Source: Chaetomium olivaceum (Eukaryota > Ascomycota > Sordariomycetes > Sordariales > Chaetomiaceae). From it: a stretch of 64,000 nt of DNA. Shown here piece by piece: positions 24,362-36,256 of this stretch (position 1 is its first letter; every line of letters begins with the position of its first letter). The position numbers were made by a program, and so were the translations under genes. The DNA is taken from contig JAYWVB010000085.1 in assembly GCA_039881045.1 (NCBI GenBank), positions 27,723-91,722 of the forward strand, in the 5' to 3' direction. The notes below the pieces were generated by a model that ran no database searches, was not told the DNA's origin, and saw only the letters and a program-made list of their open reading frames with translations.

Positions 24362-25820
24362 ATGGCCGTCGAACGCCTCGGATCGATCCTCAAGCATCTC
24401 TCTCCTAGCAACTCGCTCTCACACATGTACGCTCCGCTCCAATGACATTTTGGAAGTTGGTTTATGGCCACATTGGTCTAACAAAGCTCCGCGCAACAGA
24501 ACCTCCAAGAATGCCGACGACATCGTCATTACCCTCGCCCTCCGAACACCCCTAACGAAGGCGAGAAAGGGCGGTCTAAAAGACAGCAGTCTCGAATACA
24601 TATCTTGTGCGCTCCTCGAGGAGGTGCGCAAACGGAGCAATATCGACCCCGGTCTCGTGGAGGATATCTGCCTCGGAAATGTGCGGCCCTCGAAATCCCC
24701 TTACAACATCAACTTAAAAGAAGTGCACTGCTAATGCGCTGGTCATCAGGTTTCCGACGGCAAGGCCGCCTACAAGCTGCGCGCCGCGGCATTGGCCGCC
24801 GGCTTTCCCAACACAACATCCTGCTCGAGCCTGAACCGTTTTTGCTCCTCCGGCCTCAAGGCGGTTGCCGATGTCGCCCACGCGATCAGCAGCGGATCAA
24901 TCGAGGTCGGCATTGCCATCGGCGTCGAGCAGATGACAATTGGCGGAGATGCTCTAGAGAAGCCCTTTGATGAGAAGGTCACCAGCCGGTCACAAGAAGC
25001 CGCCGACTGCATGCAACCCATGGGCTGGACGAGTGAGAACGTCAGTCGTGATTTCGGAATCACCCGCGAAGAGATGGACAAGTACGCCGCGGAGAGCTTC
25101 CGCCGCGCCGAGCAAGCCCAGAAGGACGGATTGTTCGACGACGAGATTGTGCCCATCAAGACCACCTTCCAGGGACCCGATGGCCAGTGGAAGGAGATCA
25201 CCGTGTCCAAGGACGACGGTATCCGGCCCGGCACTACTGCCGAAAGCCTCTCCAAGATTCGCGTCGCCTTCCCGCAGTGGGGACCCACCACCACTGGTGG
25301 CAACGCCAGCCAGGTTACTGATGGAGGCAAGTCATTTTGAGAGTCATGATCTATTCCCCAACCCTCTCGACACTTGACTAACAGCGAAAACACAGCGGCT
25401 GCCATTCTCCTGATGAAGCGGTCGACCGCCATCAAGCTGGGTCAGCCCATCATGGCCAAGTACGTAGGCTCAACCGTGGCCGGCCTGGCGCCGCGCATCA
25501 TGGGCATCGGCCCGACCGTGGCGATCCCCAAGCTGCTTGCGCAACACGGCATCACGCTCGCCGACGTCGACGTGGTCGAGCTCAACGAGGCCTTCGCCAG
25601 CATGGCCGTCTACTGCCGCGACACCCTCGGCCTGGACTGGGCCAAGATGAACCCGCGCGGTGGCGCCATCGCCTTGGGCCACCCACTCGGCGCCACCGGC
25701 GCCCGCCAGATCGTCACGGGCCTGAGCGAGTGCCGCAAGAGCGGCAAGAAGATCCTGCTGACGAGCATGTGCATCGGCACAGGGATGGGCATGGCCGGTC
25801 TGTTTGTGAACGAGCAATAA
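24362..25820 (+). CDS. POT1: Peroxisomal 3-ketoacyl-CoA thiolase
   Basis: Last step of fatty-acid beta-oxidation: cleaves 3-ketoacyl-CoA with CoA to acetyl-CoA and a shortened acyl-CoA. 415 aa in four exons (introns 24427-24499, 24681-24749, 25327-25395). The N-terminus RLGSILKHL fits the PTS2 peroxisome signal R-L-x5-H-L. Catalytic residues: Cys in SLNRFCSSGLKAV, His in GGAIALGHPLGATGARQ and Cys in TSMCIGTGMGMAG, with ELNEAFAS between. The third intron begins GCAAGT, a GC-AG intron: reading it as such gives VTDG-AAAILLMKRS in perfect frame. Divergent from the GH128 gene and convergent with CDP-DAG synthase. Confidence 0.95.
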
Positions 25821-26259
25821 GCCGGAGCGAGAGGGAAATGATACGATGAAAACCTCCGTGTGTGTAATGTGTATGTACATACTTTATGGCGCAATCTTGG
25901 CTCGCACTTTTTTTGGAATAGACCATTCAGTTGCCACTATTTCGATCCAAACTTTTCTGCTTTTGATCCTCTTGATGGGCCGGTTTTCTCAGCGCGACTG
26001 ACTTGGTTCCTCATACGAAACTAAAGGGAGCACGTGGGCACATTGTACAACATGAACAAGATGCAATTAGAATCCAACTACGACCTCGTACTGCCACTCA
26101 GGGCTACCCAGCGTTGGAGGCCGTGCTAGATAAAAGAATGAGAATGATGTCTCGTAACGCATGCACGGGATCCCAATAAGTCCGCTTGTCGAAACCAAAC
26201 GCCAGGGAAATGCACTGTCCCAAATCGCAACCCGGAAGTCACCAGGCGTTGACCCTGGC
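25821..26259. other. Intergenic region between convergent genes
   Basis: Contains the 3' ends of the thiolase and CDP-DAG synthase transcripts. Nothing else recognised. Confidence 0.5.
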
Positions 26260-27847
26260 TCATACCTCACTGAGACTGGTCGATAAGAACTGCTCGAACG
26301 ACGCCGGAGTCTAAGTTATTACGAATTAGCCCCAGAACACTCACCAGCGGCATTAGAACGGAACATACCTCAGGCTTAACGACTCCCTGGTTGGTCAGGT
26401 ACTTCAAGACGCCCTTGATCACATCGAGCTGCTCGTCGGCCGTCAGCTCCATGATGGCGAGCTCCATGACGTGGGTGACCGAAGACCGCTTGAAGGCGAT
26501 AAAGGTGTGATAGTAGATGAAAGCGAAGAGACCCATGATGAACTGGCAATCCATCCGGTCCGTCATGCCACCGTGGCCAGGGATCGAGTCACCAAAGTCC
26601 TTGATCTTGAACGTCCGCTTCAACCCAGAGGCAAAGAAACCACCAAACGGCGCGATCAGGGAGGCGAAGCTAGCCCAAAAGAAGGTGTGAATCTGCATGG
26701 GGGACGTGGTGAGGCTGAGCGTGTAGTTGGGTGGGAGGAAGAACAGCTGCGGCGTGGAGTAGGTGCGGGGGATGAAGACGGGGTTGGGGTCGCAGTCCAA
26801 CCCGGTGAAAATGTTGGCGCCGAGGTTCGTCGCTGGGCAGATGAAGTACTGGGAGCGCAGCAGAATGTTGGTGAGGATGACACCAAACAGGACGGTCATG
26901 ATCCACGCGCCGACGAAGCCCTCCACCGTCTTCTTGGGGGACAGCTTGATAAGCTGTGTACGGCCAAAGGTGATACCGCAGATGTAGGCGAAGATGTCGT
27001 TCGTGATGACGAGCGCCGCCGGCAAGAAGAACCAGATCATGCCCTCGAGGACGTTGTTCATGATGAAATGGGCCTGCACGACGATGAGGAAGAGGGCCAT
27101 GTGAGTCCAGGCAAATTGCGAGAACTGGAACTTGAGGTGACCGGTCTTGAGCGAGCCAACGAAAAAGACAAAGCCTAAGCAGAAGGGGGGGTATTTTATC
27201 AGCATCGTAGAACCCAACGATGGCGGGAAACAAATGGGCGGGAGCACGTACCGAAGACGTAGAGAATGAAACTGATGAAACGGTGATGCGTCGCCAACGG
27301 CAGCAACACCTTGTCAACCAAGACAATATGCTTGAGGTAATAGACCACGCTCTCTCCATACAAGAAGTACATGGTGGTGGCGAGCCAATACCAGTTTAGG
27401 CTCTTGGTCGACTGTAGGTCTCGGGCACGACTAGGCACATTCGCGATGGCGATGACCTCCTTGAACGAGACAATCTGGATTGCGGTGATAATGACCAGGA
27501 TGTAGACGTGGCCCATGAACAGCGCAGCGAAGAAGCCACCTATCATGACGAAGGTCCAGAAGGTTCGCGTGATGAAGTTGGCTTTCTTTTTCTCGTAGTC
27601 GGACTGTTGTTGCTCCTCAGGGGTAGGGGGTTTCTGCCGTCACGATCATCAGCTCTGGAATCCGCGTTCAACCGTCCGACACAAGAGGAATTACCTCCTG
27701 GATGTTTTCCAGCGTCCCACTGGACCTCGCCTTGTTCGGCGACCCCTCTTCGCTCACATCGCTGAAGCTGGCACGACGTCCATCCTGACCGTTGGAGTGC
27801 TTGTTGTTATGGGAGAATTTGACTCCCCGGCGCGATCTGCCCGTCAT
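26260..27847 (-). CDS. CDS1: Phosphatidate cytidylyltransferase (CDP-diacylglycerol synthase)
   Basis: Makes CDP-diacylglycerol from CTP and phosphatidic acid in the ER, feeding phosphatidylinositol and other phospholipids; 463 aa. Four exons: introns 27634-27694, 27175-27251 and 26311-26368. A polar N-terminus (MTGRSRRGVKFSHNNKHSNG) is followed by about eight membrane segments. The family signature is clear: LKRTFKIKDFGDSIPGHGG then MTDRMDCQF, and upstream ITFGRTQLIKLSPKKTVEGF. The short last exon gives TPASFEQFLSTSLSEV, typical of fungal Cds1 ends; reading through the last intron would give an unrelated tail. An in-frame ATG at 27943 exists, but the start at 27847 matches fungal homologues better. 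Divergent from the Rad26 gene. Confidence 0.94.
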
Positions 27848-28798
27848 ACTGAAGAATGTCTGTTTATTCCTCGGCTGGAAGGACGTCGCTCGATCGAAGC
27901 CAGCGCTGGCTATGGGGGAGCGCGGCTGACAAAAAGGATGCAAGACGAGTGTGCGTCAGCTTGGTCGGAACTTGAGCTCGGCTTATCCGGGGTCGCGGGT
28001 CGGTCGCAGGATTGCGAAGGAACGGCGCAAGGACAAGCGTTCTCCGAGCGTCCTATCGCGAATTCTTAGGGATGGTGGGCAACGAGCGTTGGGCTTGTTT
28101 CGAGGTCAACTCGGGAGTTGAGAGAAAGAACCTGGAAATGCTAGGTTACCCGGAAGTGCCAGCCGTAAAGCGGATTGGCGTCTGAAATTTCGAGGTTTGG
28201 AGGCCCTACGTCAATCCGCCCGACCTTGGCTCCTTGGCTCCGCAGCAGGACGAGGGAGCAGAGTGGGGCAGATTGAACGTTGGCGATTGGGATGGTCAAG
28301 GGCGTTGACACGATTGGCAGCAACAAGGGCAAGGTGTATCAGAGGAAATTCTGCTCGAACAAACACGAATATGCACAATAGCCGGAGATTAGTTGAACTC
28401 TCCGGTAGACAAAGTTCGCTGTCTGTTTTGAGAAAGCTGCGATTTACCTAGGATTTCGGACAACAAACCTGGAGAAAGTTCAATGGATGGAAGAGGGGCT
28501 TGGCATCCTGAAAGGCCAAAAGAATATTCCGAAGCTGTCGCGAATCACATGTCAAGCATTTGCCCCACGCATCGGGGTCCTGGCACACCGAAAGCCCGGT
28601 CAGGGCTCTGGTCCCTGGAACTTCCATGGCCTGAACGCGTGAATGTGAAATCGAAACCGCATCTCAGCGACGCGGCCCCGCGACCTGATACACACGGGCA
28701 AAACTCTCATTCTGTGCCCGGGCGCATTGCCCTACCATGCTCTGGCAAGGGTTCAATGGCATGGTCATGTCGGGAATTGGACGCAACAAGCTGCGGCC
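27848..28798. other. Divergent promoter region, CDS1 and Rad26-like genes
   Basis: 951 bp without a supported gene. A 107-codon frame at 28483-28806 overlaps the Rad26 start and shows no family features, so it is taken as leader or promoter. Confidence 0.5.
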
Positions 28799-31403
28799 AT
28801 GGATGACTTTTCCGATGACGGATTCGACGACCTGAACGACACGGTGCTGCAGGAGCTCGAAAATAATGCCATCCAGTTTACCCAGGCTCAGCAACTAGCC
28901 CAATCGCAGGCTGCACCGCCGGCGCAAAACAATGCCTTCGAGTACGACTTCGAAGATGACGATCTTGATGACACCGTCGTGATTGACGAGCACGCACTTC
29001 CGCCACCCCGCCCCCCTCCACAGCAAACCGCGCTTCCGACGCAGCAGCCCCGCCATACTACGACGACAGGCACACAACGATGGAACCAGCATTTGCCGCC
29101 CTCGAGGTTGGCTTATCCACAGCGCCCTCAGTACGCGCCGCCGCCACGACCAGTCCCGCCGCCTTTACCCTCTCGGCAGCGGTACCCGCCGGGGCCATCA
29201 CAGCGGCATGCTCCTGTCCCATCAGCGCGCCCGCAACAAGGGCCACAGCAGTCGCAGTTTTCCCGCCCGCCTCTGCAAGCCGCCCCCGCCCATATGCGGT
29301 TCGGCCATCACAAGCCCAACATGGCGGTGGTCCAGCAAGTCAGAATGAGATCATCGCGGCGCTGCGAGCTCGCGTGTCAGAACTGGAATCGCATCTCACG
29401 GCCTCCCATGGAGAAAATTCGATCCTTCGGTCTGCACGCGGCAAAGACCGCGTAACCTTCGAAACCGAGATCGCGCGCATAAAAAGAGAAACCGCCGAGA
29501 AGCTTGCCGAGCAAGAGCGTATCGCCGAGCAAGCCCGCGCAGCCGAACGTAGCACTGCCACCGAGCTACAATTTGCCCGTCAGGACCTTAGAGAGGGACT
29601 GGGGCGGGCAAAGTCCAAGCGGAAGGATGGTCCGGCAACGCCCAGGAAAGACAGGACGTGGGGAATGGCCGATGGTTTCGACGGCATCGAGGTTCTCTCC
29701 AGTCCCAGTAAAACCCAGACCTTGCGGCGAAAGGACTCGGGCACCTCTGCGCTACCCGCCGGGGAGCGCACGCCGACCAGAGGAAAGAGGAAACGCCCTA
29801 TTGTTGACAGTCCGACATTTGCTCTCGAGACGGATGGAGGAGACTCGGTTTTTGATAGCGCACGCGCGGTCAACACACCGTCCTTTGCTTCAGCGAATAT
29901 TTCGCAGCCGTCCCCCCTCGATGTAAGCCTATCAAGCCTTCCGTTTCAAGTGTGAAAATACGTACGTATGTATCGCTGCTAACCACCCCAAAGTTTTTGA
30001 GGCTATTCTTAGATCACACGGCGATTCACGACCAGCCCCCTACGTTTGATGTCTTCTCACACTACGCCTTCCCCGCGGATCAGAAGCATTCTCTCGCATC
30101 CATCATCCTCCAAAGGCTACCCCAGATGGGAACTCCCGGCGAGCCAATAACCCTCTTGGTCGAGTTTGCGGACATGCTGATCGAAATGTGGCACCAGTGT
30201 CTCGCGCAGAGATACTACGGGCCCATATACCACCTTGTCGCCTTGGTCGTGTACGCTCTCGAGCTCAACGCGGCCGAAGTGGCGCCACACATTATCTCAT
30301 CACTAATTCCGGTCTGCGCAACAACATGCCGCCTTGTGGCACTTCCCCGGCTCAACAGTATTGACGGCGATCTATCCGCGCACCCTGATGCGGTCGTCCG
30401 GCAGCTCTGTCTCAACATCGATGTTACTCATTGTCTTTCCCTCCTCTACCTCGCTGCCTTGGCTTGCCTGCCAGCCCCCCTGCAAGAATCTGACACCTCC
30501 CAAGTGCCACAGCCTTCGTCACAGCTAGAGTTCTGGAGGACAATGGAATTCGACTTCGTGTTAACGATGCTCTCCCCAAAGCATCCGGAAACGGATTGGT
30601 TGGTCATGATGTCCATCTTGCGGACGTCGGTTACCCCTGACAGCATCGGTCCCATCCCGTCGTCGACGACCGAACCGTCAGGGGGCCGTGCCGAAACAAG
30701 AAACCCTCGTGCGGCTGCGGCCACGATAATCGATTGCGTATCTTCCTTTCTCTGTGAGCCACCGCGGTGGGCAGCCCACGGGTCTGGGAAAGAGATTGCG
30801 GTCAGGTCGGCCGCATTAGAGACCCTGACAACGTTTGCTACAAGTCACTTCGGCGCACTGCAAATCGCGGAGAGTGACGTTGCCATACCGCGTCTTGTTG
30901 CGGCGTTGTGTTGGGCGATCGATCGACTATATGACTCCGACCTGCCCTTGTGGGCAGAGAAGCAAACGGCCACGGGGAACTCTCAGGTTAGCAAAAAGGA
31001 TGAAATGGACGTGGACCGACATGATTCGAATGGTACTAAGCCCATGGAGATAGATGGCGGCAAAGCGCACGATGAGGCCTTGGGTGTGGCGGAGCAGACC
31101 GCACCGGATATGATAACCGATCCTATGGACCTCCTCTACCACATCATCTCACGGGCAACACGGCTGCTTCATTTTGTTATCACAGATCCAAGGACATCAG
31201 ACGCCGCCAACACGTCGGCAAAGCTGGCTGCCTCTCACGGCGGCTCGCAACGCTACTTTCTAGCGCTCGCGCGGCTCAACTTTGCTGAGGAAGACCTAGT
31301 CCTAGAGGCCGGGATAGACGCAGAGACGGTGGAACTGGCGCATGAGCTGCTGGAGTTGGCGGTGACGCCGGATGAAGGCGAGGAAATCAGCGACATGTTT
31401 TGA
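28799..31403 (+). CDS. Rad26/UvsD-type DNA-damage checkpoint protein (ATRIP homologue), one frame break
   Basis: Regulatory partner of the ATR-type kinase in S. pombe (Rad26) and A. nidulans (UvsD), loading it on RPA-coated single-stranded DNA. About 853 aa after allowing one missing base. An acidic N-terminus (MDDFSDDGFDDLNDTVLQEL) and a proline/glutamine-rich stretch lead to a coiled coil (NEIIAALRARVSELESHL to about EQARAAERS), then a basic segment (RGKRKRPIVDSP), then a long helical C-terminal region from FLRLFLDHTAIHDQPPTFDV. One intron, 29950-29993, only 44 nt. The frame breaks between the proline-rich part and the coiled coil; adding one C to the five-C run at 29283-29287 repairs it. 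Identity rests on the N-terminal pattern, domain order and length. Confidence 0.78.
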
Positions 31404-32246
31404 CTGACATGGTGTTTACAAGGTGGCCGAGGTTAGCGGATGGAGGTTGATACCCCGTGCTTCGTATTTCAGGGACACATTTTGGCATGTTAGGCACTAG
31501 TTATTAACACAGTAAAACGAATGATGAATTCTGCGCCATGAAATGCACTCTTTGGAACTGTGGGTTAATGGTTAACTACTCTGCTCCAGATCCAAAACTG
31601 GTTGAGCACCTCGCAACCTCACCTTGGGAGCCTGGCATTCCTTCGCAGCGTTCGTGTCGGAGGCGTGTCAGGGTCTCACCAACAGGATCCCTCCCATCCG
31701 ATATTTGGTGGGGCGGCGGCGAAGCTGAGCAATCGGAAACAGAGATTGGTGTTGTAATTGGCTGACTTGCCCCGAGTGGAGTCACGTGGATCGCGGGGTT
31801 GTGATGGGTTCTGCATCTCTCGAGTCAAGAGCCCTGCCCTGGATCCGCCAAGCCCGGCCATTCCCCAAGCCGCCTCGACCGACTCCCCTGTCACCAACGA
31901 TACTTTCGGTTGTTGCCAGGCCCGCCCAGGAAAACTGACTGCGGGACGCACCGAAGCCGCGACACCAACTCTTTCTAACTTGTAATTATTTTGTTTCCTG
32001 ACCGCTCACTCTAGACTTTAACCCACCCATGGCTGGGAATGCAAACAAAGAAGGACGCTTTGCATTGTACCCTCACATCTAACCTTGACGAGCTTCGGAC
32101 GGGGGCCTAATTGCTGTGTTATCCGCCCGCAACGCGTTGTTGCCCGTTGCGAATTTTGGTCCTCTCCGTTCTCTAATCAATGCTTCTGGCTCAACGCTAC
32201 CCCAGGTGATCCCCAGTCGACACCGACACCCACCTGGCATTGAACA
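31404..32246. other. Intergenic region
   Basis: 843 bp between two plus-strand genes. No gene, RNA gene or repeat recognised. Confidence 0.5.
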
Positions 32247-34727
32247 ATGTCTTCCCAACCGACCTCCCCGCGCCCAGGGCAAGACCATACACCCGTACAC
32301 CCCAGCGGTCTCCGTCAGACCTACACCGCTTCCTCGTCCAGCTCCCTTAACGAGACCGTGGGCCAAGCCTTTTCCCAAAGACACAATGCCGCACCCTCAC
32401 ACCGTCACGTAGCAGGACCGAGCAGGCAGCATGCGACAGAGTCGACGTCCTTGCTGGGCGGCACGCTGGACTTACGGGAAGAAGCACACGAAGGGCCTTG
32501 TAATCATGGCACCTTCTCACCGCGACCAACAAGTCCTTCGGGGAGTCTCCCGGCCGACTGGCTCAGCCCTTCTGAATCGGAGACGGAGGCCTCGGTGCCC
32601 GGCATTGATGGCGCGGCTTCGGAGGTCTCAAGACGCAGGAGCTGGAAAAAGCGATGGGCGTCCAAGATGAGAAGCAAGAAGATGAGCACCTCGAGCGCGC
32701 TCGCTGAGCAACATGGCGTGAAGGACTCTACCCTAATGTAAGCGTTTGCGCGGTGCCAGGGGCGCGTAACCACTGCCCTAGCGATACTAACTGGCTCACT
32801 CTTAGGTACCTCTCATATTACCTGCCCGTCATGGTCTGGGCCAAAGAGTACAGTTGGTCCTATTTCAAGGCGATTTTATCGGCGCCCTCACCGTGGCCGG
32901 CATGTATGTGCCGATGGCGCTCTCCCTCGCCGACAACCTGGCCCACGTCCCTCCCCTGAACGGCTTATACGCCTTCGTCTTCAACCCCTTATCTACGCCC
33001 TTCTTGGAAGTTGTCCTGCCATGATCGTTGGTCCCGAGGCGGCAGGCTCACTTCTCGTTGGGACTGTCATCAAATCCGTCGTCGATCGAGGCGGCGGTGA
33101 CGATGACGCTACATTGCAGGCCAGGCTTTGCGGCATCATAGCCGGAATGTCTGGTGCCATGGTCCTCATTGCTGGTGTTGGTCGTGTGGGGTTCCTGGAT
33201 AGCGTGCTCTCACGGCCATTTTTACGAGGTTTCATCAGCGCCATCGGTGTCGTGGTTGCCGTCGACCAGCTCATCCCCGAGCTCGGACTTAATAAACTAG
33301 CCGATCAAGCCCACATCGGCCACGCCAGCAGCGTCGACAAACTCGCGTTCATCTTCCGCAACCTAGACAAGGCCCACACGCTTACTTTGACCGTCGCCGC
33401 CACGAGCTTCGTCATTATCATGGTTTGCCGTGAGATCAAACGGCGCATGCAGCCTCGGTACCCAGGCGTCGCTTATATCCCGGACCGCTTCCTCGTCGTT
33501 GTCCTGTCTGCGTTTCTCGCCTATTGGTAGTGGGACAAGGCTGGTGTTGCTGTGCTCGGCAAAGTTGAGGCGGCTAGCGGGCGCCTGTTCACCTTCCGTT
33601 GGCCGTTGCAGCCGCCAATCTAGGATACATGCGAGAGGCGATGAGCACCTCGTTTTTGATCGCCTTGCTCGGCTTCTTCGAGTCGTCAGTCGCAGCCAAG
33701 AGTCTTGGCGGCGATGCCTTCGCCGGCATTCAATTGAGCCCCAACCCCGAGCTGGTCGCCTTGGGTACGGCCAACCTTGTCGGCGCTTGCTTCTCGAGCC
33801 TGCCCTCCTTTGGTGGCTACGGCAGAAGCAAGGTGAACAAGTCTACGGGAGGCCGGACTCCTGTGAGCTCGATCATTCTGAGTGGGCTAACATTGCTTTG
33901 CATCCTGTTCCTTTTGCCGTACCTCTATTATCTTCCGGTTTGCTTCCCCTCTGTCCTCTTTACGTGTCTACGATACGAGTCTAACATTGCCCCAGAAACC
34001 TGTCTTGTCATCTCTGATCAGCGTTGTAGCCTGGTCGTTGATCGAAGAATGCCCGCACGACGTCTCGTTCTTCCTCAAGATCCGCGCTTGGCAAGAACTT
34101 GGGCTCATGGCCACGATCGTGGTAGCCACCATCTTCTTCTCGCTCTCTTTTGGCATGGCCATTGGCGTCGGGCTTTCTCTGTTACAGGTCATCCGCCACG
34201 CCACGCGCCCACGCATCCAGATTCTCGGCCGAATTCCCGGCACTAACCGCTTCGAGAACGCCGAGGCAAATCTGGACCGTCTCGAATTCATCGAAGGGTG
34301 CCTAATTGTCAAGATTCCCGAGCCGCTGACCTTTGCAAACACCGGGGAGATGAAGACACGGCTTCGGCGGTTGGAGCTATACGGCTCGAGCATGGCTCAC
34401 CCAGCGCTACCACGGTTAAGGAGGGAGGATTGGAACCGTAACATCATATTTGACATCCACGGCGTTACGTCACTCGACGGCAGCGGGACGCAAGTGCTCG
34501 AGGAGATTGTGCGGGACTACCGGCAACGAGGTGTCCGTATCTTTTTCAGCCGGGGACCGGGACATGATTCCAAGGTTGGGCATTTACTGCGGCGCAGCGG
34601 CATCATTGAACTCGCGGGTGGGGAACACCACTTTGTGGATGATGTTCACGAGGCATTGAAACTTACCGAGGCCGAGGAACGGAGCGAGCTCGGAGGCTCA
34701 GATGGCCATGTTACGGAGTCGCGATAG
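32247..34727 (+). CDS. SulP/SLC26 anion transporter with STAS domain, reading frame interrupted
   Basis: Membrane transporter of sulfate or related anions, about 785 aa when repaired. A long polar, Ser-rich N-terminus (about 170 residues) precedes YLSYYLPVMVWAKEYSWSYF and GALTVAGMYVPMALSLADNL, the SulP entry motif. Further blocks: AMIVGPEAAGSLLVG, REAMSTSFLIALLGFFESS and GYGRSKVNKSTGGRTPVSS, then a C-terminal STAS domain (IIFDIHGVTSLDGSGTQVLE). Introns 32738-32805 and 33938-33995. Three single bases are missing (near 32869, in the C run 32985-32988, and near 33600-33610) and a TAG stop stands at 33528-33530 between LAYW and WDKAGVAVLG. With three added bases the length is an exact multiple of three apart from that stop. 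It could be a true pseudogene, but the errors match those of other genes here. Confidence 0.85.
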
Positions 34728-35162
34728 TCCCAAATTCAGGAGCATGTGTTCTCTCAAACATGAATTGTGCGGCAACTGAGCTTCAAAGTCATAGCCCCCG
34801 TCCCGGCCTTGGCCTTCCCAATCGGATGGCTACCAGCAATCGTTATTCCGTCCCCTCCTGCACCCTTGAACCAAAAAAAGACACTAGCTCCAATTGACTG
34901 GCTCTGGATTTCAGCTTGCGCAACCGCGGGGCTCTGCACGAGGCTCCCCCAGACATGCTTTGCCTCGGACTGGGCGATGCTCAAAAGTGGTTAAAGTCAA
35001 AAGTGTTTAAAAACCCTAACCCTTTTGCCTGCCTAAACTGAAGTGCGGATCAGGCAGTGAGACTCGCAGTCCAACGAAATACGAAGTAATCAACACAACG
35101 ACAACTAAGCCGATAACCTTGTCAACTCTACGTATCAAACGCTATCCCCCGGGACTAGCATC
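34728..35162. other. Intergenic region
   Basis: 435 bp, promoter side of the ADP-ribosylglycohydrolase gene. Nothing else recognised. Confidence 0.5.
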
Positions 35163-36256
35163 ATGTCAGACTCACTCACTGCCACCCGCCATGAGCGCGT
35201 TCTCGGCGCGTTACTTGGCGTGCACGCTGGCGATTCCCTCGGCGCCACGGTTGAGTTCGACTCCTGGGAACAGATTCAAGGCGACTTTCCACGCGGCGTG
35301 AGAGACATTGTCGGCGGAGGTCCATTTGACTGGCCGCCTGGTCATGCAACCGACGACACCGACCTCACCCGCGCCGTTCTGCTCGCCTACCGTGACGTCG
35401 AAAAGTTGAAGCGATCCCAGTCCCCCGAGTCGCCAGACGTGGTCAGGCTTGCTGGGCAGTATATGATTGACTGGTACGATGGGCGCTGGCCCGACCGCGT
35501 CCTAAACGAGACACCCCGCGATGTCGGCGGGGCTACGGTAACCGGCATCACAAGGCTTAAGAGGACGTCCGATCCGCGGGTTTCCGGGGCCGGCGAAGGC
35601 CGCGCGGGAAACGGCTCACTCATGCGGTGCATCCCCACCGCCTTGTTCCAGGCAGACCCTACCAAGCTACTCACGGAGTCTCTGGAAATTTCAGCTATCA
35701 CGCACGACGATTCCCATTGTACCATCTCTTGCGCGGTATACAATGTCATGGTGCAAACACTCGTCGAGGGGAAGTCAGCCGACGAGGCTTGGCAGGCGGG
35801 GAAGAACGCGGTGGTGCAGGCCACCGTTCTGGCCGCGGCAAAGATGACGGCAGCTCGGAAGGTCAAGCTGGAGCGCGCGGCGAATGAGGTCGAGAGGGCC
35901 ATGGACGCGGGCAAATCGCTCGTACAGGTTCGGGACCTCGCCGAGAACGGACCGAAACGAGCTGCCAACGCCACCAAAGCCCTGCCCCTCAAGGCATCCG
36001 GTTACGTCCTCGAATCCCTGACGTTGGGCGTTGCTGCCGTCCTGGACCCCCGCCCATTGGAGGAGGTGCTTATCGACGTAGTACGGTTCGGCAAGGATAC
36101 TGATACGAACGGTGCCATCGCGGGGGGACTGCTTGGAGCGCGGGAGGGGTGAACGCCATTCCACTGCGGTGGAGGGAGTTGCTGCAATTCAGGGATGAGT
36201 TTGCCGAGGTTACGGAGTATTTGCTATCATCCCAGGAGAGCGGTAATCAGACATAG
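35163..36256 (+). CDS. ADP-ribosylglycohydrolase family protein, late frame break
   Basis: Mg-dependent hydrolase that removes ADP-ribose from proteins or related substrates; about 364 aa. Single exon. Metal-binding motifs: GVHAGDSLGATVEF near the N-terminus, HATDDTDLTRAV, the substrate loop GEGRAGNGSLMRC, THDDSHCT and GKDTDTNGAIAGGLLGAREG near the end. An in-frame stop follows at once (36150-36152), but the next frame continues with GVNAIPLRWRELLQFRDEF and ends at 36256, exactly what the family has after GARDG. One more G in the run at 36146-36149 joins them. Without it the protein lacks only the last 34 residues, so it might still fold. The natural substrate in fungi is not known. Confidence 0.9.

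Noticed and set aside
28483..28806. 107-codon frame just upstream of the Rad26-like gene
   Set aside because: Overlaps the true start in another frame, no family features; taken as leader sequence.
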